29,108 bases of DNA from CAZTZY01 sp964617765. Lineage in GTDB: Bacteria > Pseudomonadota > Gammaproteobacteria > Pseudomonadales > DT-91. The stretch spans positions 1 through 29,108 of the forward strand of contig CAZTZY010000026.1 of the NCBI GenBank assembly GCA_964617765.1, in the 5' to 3' direction. Of the stretch, positions 23,639-29,108 are shown piece by piece. The translations under genes were made by a program, and so were the position numbers. The notes below the pieces were generated by a model that saw nothing but the letters and a program-made list of their open reading frames with translations, did no database searches and was not told the origin of the DNA. Numbering within the stretch: position 1 is the first letter of the stretch; the number at the start of each line of letters is the position of its first letter.

Positions 23639-26600
23639 TAATGAGTCTCCACTAGTTCGCCATTGAGTGCAGCATCAAGATGTTCAATATGCTCGCGCTG
23701 AGGCCGATGGTACCAGATACCGAGATCATCATGGCCTGCAATGCCCATGCCGCGCACAAACAGGTAAAACACACCGCCGAACGATAAACCACTGTCATTA
23801 TCAAATGCATATTGGCTGGCAAAACGCGCCTTGAAATAACGATGCACGGCAACACTGTAGATCATGTATTGCAGGTCATAACGGCTGGTTTGCATGCAGG
23901 CGCTCATATCCGGATGCTGGTAAAAACGCGGTGATTTGCCTAGCGTATTGGATTTGTAATCGAGTACATACACTTTTTTATCATGGATAAACACCAGGTC
24001 AATGGCACCGTTCATAAAGCCTTGCAACTCGCTTTTGGACGGCACATGGATACCGGCCAGGCCTGCCGCTTGCAACACAGGGTTAATGGCATCCTTTATA
24101 CTGGCAATACCTTTACTGCCCAGCGCAAAATCAAACTTTAGTTCCGGCAATACGCTTTTAGCCTTGAAAAGCTCTTGCAGTGAAGGCACAGCCGATGTAG
24201 TGGCGGATGGCATAGTGAGATTGATCGCCAGCGTTTGTAGCATCCACTCTTTCACCTGCTGTATTTGCAACACAGCTTCTTCAGGCTTTTCTTTATATTG
24301 TTTCAATAAACCATACTGGGTGAGCTGTCTTTCCACCAGATTAGCCATGGCTTTTTCACCGTCGGTTGCAGAAAAATACAGCGCGGGATTCAGCGAGATT
24401 TCTTCATAAATGCCGTGCAAACATTGCCCGGTATCGGCAGAGCCGCGCAACGCAAAACGGATATTGCCAAGCCAGGTTTTATCAGCGGCTTCTGTCGCGG
24501 CAAAATCGGCACCGGTAAATTCCGCAAGAACATCTTCCGATACTGCCACCCGTTCATCATCTTTGCCGCGCGTAATTACTTCTTTTCTGGCATGTGCCAG
24601 TTTTGAGTAGCTGGTAATCAGCCAGGGTGATAGTCGCATTGCAGGTAATTTCGGAGCCAACAAGGGTTTGGTTTGCGGAGTGTTTTCGGCTTTGGTACGT
24701 AGCGGTGTTGCTTCACAGGCATACAATTCGCTATATTCCACGGCGCTTTCCATGCCTTCCAGCTTGCTTTGCAAGCCTTGTTTTATGGTTGGCCAGTCAG
24801 GTTTCTGTTCTGTGATGCCTAACAGATGGGCCCAAACGCATTGCGGAAACATATTCTCATAATAACTAGTTGACGCACTGACACCCATATAACACTGAAA
24901 TTTAGCTCTCGTGATAGCCACGTACAACAGGCGCATATCTTCCGCCATTTGTTCGCGCTGAATACATTGTTTAACTGCTTCACTCGCCGCATCAAAATCA
25001 ATCATCGCCTGGAAGTTATCTTCTTCGCGGTGCAGCAACGGCAATTTTTTATCAACATCCACCTTGAAAGGCAAAAAGAAAAACGGCAGGAATACCACGG
25101 GATATTCGAGGCCTTTGGAAACATGGATAGTGACAATCTTCACCAGGTTTTCATCGCTTTCCAGGCGTATGCGTTTGGCATCTTCTTCCAGCTCGCCATC
25201 ATCCTTCAGTTGCCGCGCATACCAGTCGATCAGTTGCTCGGGCGAACCACAGGCCAGATATTGCTGTTGCAACAAATCTCCCAGATGACGGAAATCCGTA
25301 ATCAGTCGATCGCAATTAGGTTGCGTAACAAAATGATTGGCCAGATCGCGCTGGCGCATCAGTTCATTCAAGGCAGTGAGTACGCCGAATTTTTCCCACT
25401 GCATTTTATAGCGGGAAAATTCATCAATCAGTAGTTCAAATACATCATCAACACCGGCTGTGCCATTTTCAATAGTATCGAGCAGCTTAAAATCGTGGCT
25501 GTAACCACGATATAACGGTGTCACGATGGCAGTCTTTAAAAGGCGCTTGTTGGAAGGTTCATTCATTGCGCGCAGCAGATGATAAATATCTTCCGCCATT
25601 TCAGCACTCGCAAATACACTGTCACGCTGGCTTTGGTATACAGAACCTAAAGGAATAGGCTGCTCCCTCAAGGTTTGCTGAAGTATGCGCGCTTCCCTGC
25701 CGGTTTTTACCAATATCGCAATATCACCGGCGCGCAATGGCTGTGCACTACCGCCAGGATCTTTCAGCATGGCACTGTGTTTACCGTGCAACAAGGCCGA
25801 AATACGCTGTGCGGTATCGTGGGCAAATTGCCAGCGCAAGGTATCGCCGTTGATTTTGTTGTCTTCATCATTAGTGAAGGGATTACCAATAAAAATCAAA
25901 GGTTTCACTACGCTGTTATTCACCAGCAAATCACCCTTGTTGGCATGATGCGGTGCTGCCTCGCAGGATTTGACCGGATGGTATTCTATACCGGCATAAA
26001 CAAAAACCGGATCAACTTCATCACTATCGTCAGGTTGTTCGGCAAACAGCGCATTGGTGGCAGCAATAAGCTGTTGTTTGCTGCGAAAATTGGTATCCAG
26101 TGAAAATATTTTTTTATCACCGCTTGTTGCCTGCTCGTCTTTTACTTTCTGGCGCACATTGAGATAGGAAAAAATATCAGCGCCACGGAAGGCATATATC
26201 GATTGTTTCGGATCGCCAATCATGAAGAAGCCGGCATTTTCAGCCGTTTCATAAAGACTGTTAAACATCTTGAATTGTTGCGGGTCAGTATCCTGAAACT
26301 CATCGACCATACACACCGAATACGATTTTGTAATCATCTTGCGCAGAGCGATTGCTGCATCACCACCAGCCTCAAGCTTGTTGTTGATCAGGCGAATCAC
26401 TTCATCGAGCTGCATGGAAGAAAGATCGATCTGCGCCATTTTAGCCTGCAGCCATTGCACTAACACATTCTTTAATGTGGCTTTGCGGTAGGCTGATTCA
26501 TTGAATTCATTCAGCGCATGAGTAAACCAGTCTTTCATCAATAGCGACAGTTCATCGGCTTTATCAGATTGCAATAAACTGTGGATGCGGCTTTTTACAT

Positions 26601-27552
26601 CACCCGACGGGATAGACATCATCAATGCCTTATCATTACTCCATTCTTCTATTTTTTTAATCACACGACCAGAAGACGTTTGCGGCTTATCATTATCAGG
26701 GATAGGAAAATCAATCACCGCAGAAACGAGTTTTTTAAAGGCATCATCGCGTTTTTTCTCAGGCAGGCTCTGGTCAACCGCACTGGCGTAAAATTGCTGC
26801 CATCTTCCTGCAAGCACCTGGCGCTCTGCGAGTATGGTCTGGCGTTTTTGTTCAATCACCTTATCTTTGTCGGTCAGGATATCAGCCAGGCTCGATACCG
26901 AAAAATCCACATCAAGCGCAGGCAATACCTGTAAATCAAGACCAACACCATAAAAATAGTTTTTGAAGTTGTCACGGTTATCAAGGTTAAGCGCCTTGAA
27001 ATATTTCTGCTGCAATGCATTATTGTTGATTTGCAGTTCCCGCCACAAATCGGCAATCACCTGTTCCTTGCGTTCATTACCGGCTTCACTCAATTCCACA
27101 TCAGCCAGCGCACCGGTTTCAAACAGGAACGACTGTATAGCCCTTACCGCAAAACTGTGTATGGTAAAAATCGCTGCTTCATCCATGCACACTAACGCAG
27201 CGTTTAATTGGCGGCAGGCGCGCGACAGGCTTTCCGCATCAGTGAACTGCGTGAGCAATTCTACAATAAAACCGTCTCGTTCAGATTCCGGTTTCTGGCG
27301 ATATTTTTCGGGCTGGCGAAAGGCGTGCAGGGCTTTTTCTATCTTGTCGCGAATACGCCCGCGCAGTTCTTCGGTTGCGGCTTTGGTAAAGGTCACCACC
27401 AGTATCTGATCAACCGACAGCGCATCAAAACCGTTGCCCAATACCAGGCGCAAATAAAGATTGGCAATGTTGAAGGTTTTTCCTGTACCGGCACTGGCTT
27501 CAATCAGCCGCCTGCCTGTTAGCGGGAAATGGAGTGCGTTGAATCCTGACAT
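23638..27552 (-). CDS. recB: Exodeoxyribonuclease V beta subunit RecB
   Basis: RecB is the 3'-5' UvrD-type helicase and the nuclease of RecBCD. The 1304 residues are longer than E. coli RecB (1180). Walker A is EASAGTGKT at 18-26, Walker B with VDEFQDTDPQQF lies near 415, and the nuclease catalytic Asp and Lys are in VLDYKSN near 1199. The extra length seems spread through the middle and linker region rather than being a separate domain; I cannot define it further. Its ATG shares its A with the recC stop, and it is coupled to recD. Confidence 0.96.
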   Translation of the reverse strand: MSGFNALHFPLTGRRLIEASAGTGKTFNIANLYLRLVLGNGFDALSVDQILVVTFTKAATEELRGRIRDKIEKALHAFRQPEKYRQKPESERDGFIVELLTQFTDAESLSRACRQLNAALVCMDEAAIFTIHSFAVRAIQSFLFETGALADVELSEAGNERKEQVIADLWRELQINNNALQQKYFKALNLDNRDNFKNYFYGVGLDLQVLPALDVDFSVSSLADILTDKDKVIEQKRQTILAERQVLAGRWQQFYASAVDQSLPEKKRDDAFKKLVSAVIDFPIPDNDKPQTSSGRVIKKIEEWSNDKALMMSIPSGDVKSRIHSLLQSDKADELSLLMKDWFTHALNEFNESAYRKATLKNVLVQWLQAKMAQIDLSSMQLDEVIRLINNKLEAGGDAAIALRKMITKSYSVCMVDEFQDTDPQQFKMFNSLYETAENAGFFMIGDPKQSIYAFRGADIFSYLNVRQKVKDEQATSGDKKIFSLDTNFRSKQQLIAATNALFAEQPDDSDEVDPVFVYAGIEYHPVKSCEAAPHHANKGDLLVNNSVVKPLIFIGNPFTNDEDNKINGDTLRWQFAHDTAQRISALLHGKHSAMLKDPGGSAQPLRAGDIAILVKTGREARILQQTLREQPIPLGSVYQSQRDSVFASAEMAEDIYHLLRAMNEPSNKRLLKTAIVTPLYRGYSHDFKLLDTIENGTAGVDDVFELLIDEFSRYKMQWEKFGVLTALNELMRQRDLANHFVTQPNCDRLITDFRHLGDLLQQQYLACGSPEQLIDWYARQLKDDGELEEDAKRIRLESDENLVKIVTIHVSKGLEYPVVFLPFFFLPFKVDVDKKLPLLHREEDNFQAMIDFDAASEAVKQCIQREQMAEDMRLLYVAITRAKFQCYMGVSASTSYYENMFPQCVWAHLLGITEQKPDWPTIKQGLQSKLEGMESAVEYSELYACEATPLRTKAENTPQTKPLLAPKLPAMRLSPWLITSYSKLAHARKEVITRGKDDERVAVSEDVLAEFTGADFAATEAADKTWLGNIRFALRGSADTGQCLHGIYEEISLNPALYFSATDGEKAMANLVERQLTQYGLLKQYKEKPEEAVLQIQQVKEWMLQTLAINLTMPSATTSAVPSLQELFKAKSVLPELKFDFALGSKGIASIKDAINPVLQAAGLAGIHVPSKSELQGFMNGAIDLVFIHDKKVYVLDYKSNTLGKSPRFYQHPDMSACMQTSRYDLQYMIYSVAVHRYFKARFASQYAFDNDSGLSFGGVFYLFVRGMGIAGHDDLGIWYHRPQREHIEHLDAALNGELVETH

Positions 27553-29108
27553 TATACTTCTCCCTCTGCGCTGGCATCTTTATCGCCTTTTCCCGCTTTA
27601 GCTGGCTTGATTGCCTTGTCGAATGCCTTCAATGGCAGGGCTATTGTTGTACACACACTCAACATTTGCGGGTCGCGCAAGGCTTGCTGAGCGCCAAAGT
27701 AAATACGTTTTTTCAATTCCCCGGCCAACCCATAAGTGTTATATCCATCGCCATACCACACAGCATCCATCAGCTCATCAAGTTGCTCCTGGTAATTATC
27801 AGCAGTCTCTTTTAGCTCAATCAATTTTTTGGCGAAAGACAATTCAAAAGGTAAACCGCCTTGTTGGTAATCAACAAAGAGTTCCACCAGTGTTTTCAGG
27901 AAGCCACTAAAATCCAGTTCTGCAATATGTTCTGCGCTGAGTGTTTGTCGTTCATTGCCACGATAAATACATTCCGCTTCGGTAAGATTGATATGCGCCT
28001 GCCTGCCAATAGCAACGCGGATATATAATTCCAGTTCTTTATCGGCACTTTTTTTGCTGACATTATGCATCCACAGTTTAGAGCGCTGAGCGCTGGCATC
28101 AAGGCTCATTGGCAAGTCACCTTTAATGGTGAGATTAACCTGCCGTACCTTAATTTTGTATTCCACCGGCACTTTCTGTATATCGGCACCCTGCGTGGCA
28201 TAGATAAAATCCACGGCTTTCTTCTCGGTATACTCAGCGCGTATTTTTTCACCGGCCATGCCTACCGGCCACAAGGCCCTCGCCTTGCGCACATGGATAT
28301 ATTCCTCCAGCAACTCAGTGAATGCGTCAGGTCCTAGCGCCTGGTTGTTGACCTTACTCACCAGCTCACTCCACATCTGCCATTGCTGCAGGCCATCACC
28401 TAGTCCATAGGCTTCTTCATCATCAACACCATCATCATTCACATCGAGATCAAGCCGGTATTTTTTGCTGAAGAACCAGTCCCAGGGTTTGGTAAAGAAG
28501 CGGATAAAATCGTTCAGGCTGATATCGATATCACTGGGTTCACTCTGTGTGGATTTTTCCCATCTACTGAGTATAGCTGCATCTTTTATCGGTAATCGTT
28601 TCGCATTAGCGATCACATAAGCCTGTTCATTGAATGACAACAGGCGCGATGAAAGATCCCGTTTATCTTCGTAAAAATATTGCTCACTGAATGGCTGCAA
28701 GGGATGCTGTGTGAACAGAAAGTTTTTAAAGCCCTTATCATCACCTTCGGCAAAATAACCGTGCCGGATGTAATCCATCAATTCCGACAATACCACTGAA
28801 GGTTCACGTTTTTCATTGCGGTGCATATCGCGGGCAATATAACTGATATGAAAAACATCGCGTGCAGACAACAAGGCTTCCAGAAAAAGCCAGCGATCAT
28901 CCATGGCGCTCGATCGGTCACCGGGCAAATGGCGGTTGCGCATCAGGTCAAAACTTTTTCGGTCGATACGGCGCGGATAATCCTCTAGATTCATGCCCAT
29001 CATGTAGATAACGCGAAACGGCACAGCGCGCATAGGCAACAAGGTACAAAACTTGATACCTTCCTGCCAATGGTGTTTTCCTGTTGCCGGTTGCTGCAAG
29101 GCAGGCTT
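27552..29108 (-). CDS. recC: Exodeoxyribonuclease V gamma subunit RecC, partial (C-terminal 518 residues)
   Basis: RecC recognises Chi and splits the DNA strands in RecBCD. Only the 3' part is in the window; the reading continues past 29108, so the start is missing. FRVIYMMGMNLEDYPRRIDRKSFDLM (24-49) and ALLSARDVFHISYIARD are typical of the RecC middle region. A DxNxDG acidic loop (VNDDGVDDEE near 225) stands where E. coli RecC also has an acidic stretch. The C-terminal tail is Lys/Ala/Glu-rich. Confidence 0.93.
   Translation of the reverse strand, partial: KPALQQPATGKHHWQEGIKFCTLLPMRAVPFRVIYMMGMNLEDYPRRIDRKSFDLMRNRHLPGDRSSAMDDRWLFLEALLSARDVFHISYIARDMHRNEKREPSVVLSELMDYIRHGYFAEGDDKGFKNFLFTQHPLQPFSEQYFYEDKRDLSSRLLSFNEQAYVIANAKRLPIKDAAILSRWEKSTQSEPSDIDISLNDFIRFFTKPWDWFFSKKYRLDLDVNDDGVDDEEAYGLGDGLQQWQMWSELVSKVNNQALGPDAFTELLEEYIHVRKARALWPVGMAGEKIRAEYTEKKAVDFIYATQGADIQKVPVEYKIKVRQVNLTIKGDLPMSLDASAQRSKLWMHNVSKKSADKELELYIRVAIGRQAHINLTEAECIYRGNERQTLSAEHIAELDFSGFLKTLVELFVDYQQGGLPFELSFAKKLIELKETADNYQEQLDELMDAVWYGDGYNTYGLAGELKKRIYFGAQQALRDPQMLSVCTTIALPLKAFDKAIKPAKAGKGDKDASAEGEV

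Noticed and set aside
28408..28440. EF-hand-like acidic loop in RecC as a calcium site
   Set aside because: RecC homologues are acidic at this position and the pattern is short; probably coincidence.

Overview
The window looks like chromosomal DNA of a gammaproteobacterium: moderate GC, one continuous set of core genes (rdgC, a ccm cytochrome c maturation operon, ugd, phoBR, purU, recCBD), and a few short MITE-like insertions. The protein mix (a small DUF6316-like protein, a GDCCVxC-type protein, TonB-clade style lipoproteins) would fit a Cellvibrionaceae/Pseudomonadales-like lineage, but that placement is inference. I see no rRNA, tRNA, CRISPR array, prophage or complete insertion sequence.

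Layout. 1-870: a 13-bp tandem repeat, then a broken low-molecular-weight phosphatase/ArsC-like gene on the minus strand, then the rdgC promoter region. 871-3372: rdgC (+), a DUF2057 periplasmic protein (-) and a HAD phosphatase (+). 3374-5954: a 2.3-kb block (DUF971 protein, rhodanese-methyltransferase fusion, Cys-rich lipoprotein) bracketed by two inverted copies of a ~140-bp MITE-like element. 5975-8803: a terminator, an NlpC/P60 lipoprotein, a two-gene minus-strand cassette of a divergent MNIO (DUF692) enzyme and its partner, and a small DUF6316-like gene. 8821-15425: a long minus-strand ccm operon (two small membrane proteins, ccmABCDEFGH, then ogt in place of ccmI). 15501-16838: ugd. 17129-18250: nitronate monooxygenase (+), ending in a terminator shared with phoR. 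18308-21602: phoB-phoR with an upstream Pho box, purU and a GDCC-type small protein (all -). 21729-21837: a second MITE family. 21842-29108: recD, recB and the 3' part of recC, transcribed recC>recB>recD with overlapping start and stop codons.

How the genes fit together. CcmABCDE move and load haem onto CcmE, CcmG/CcmH keep apocytochrome cysteines reduced, and CcmF ligates haem; all are present except CcmI. PhoR/PhoB sense phosphate, and the Pho box before phoB indicates autoregulation. RecBCD processes double-strand breaks. The MNIO pair resembles peptide-modifying cassettes but has no visible precursor peptide, which makes it the most interesting functional unknown here. The most striking DNA-level pattern is that all three MITE-like insertions sit 0-4 bp past a stop codon, at TAA/CTAA-type targets.
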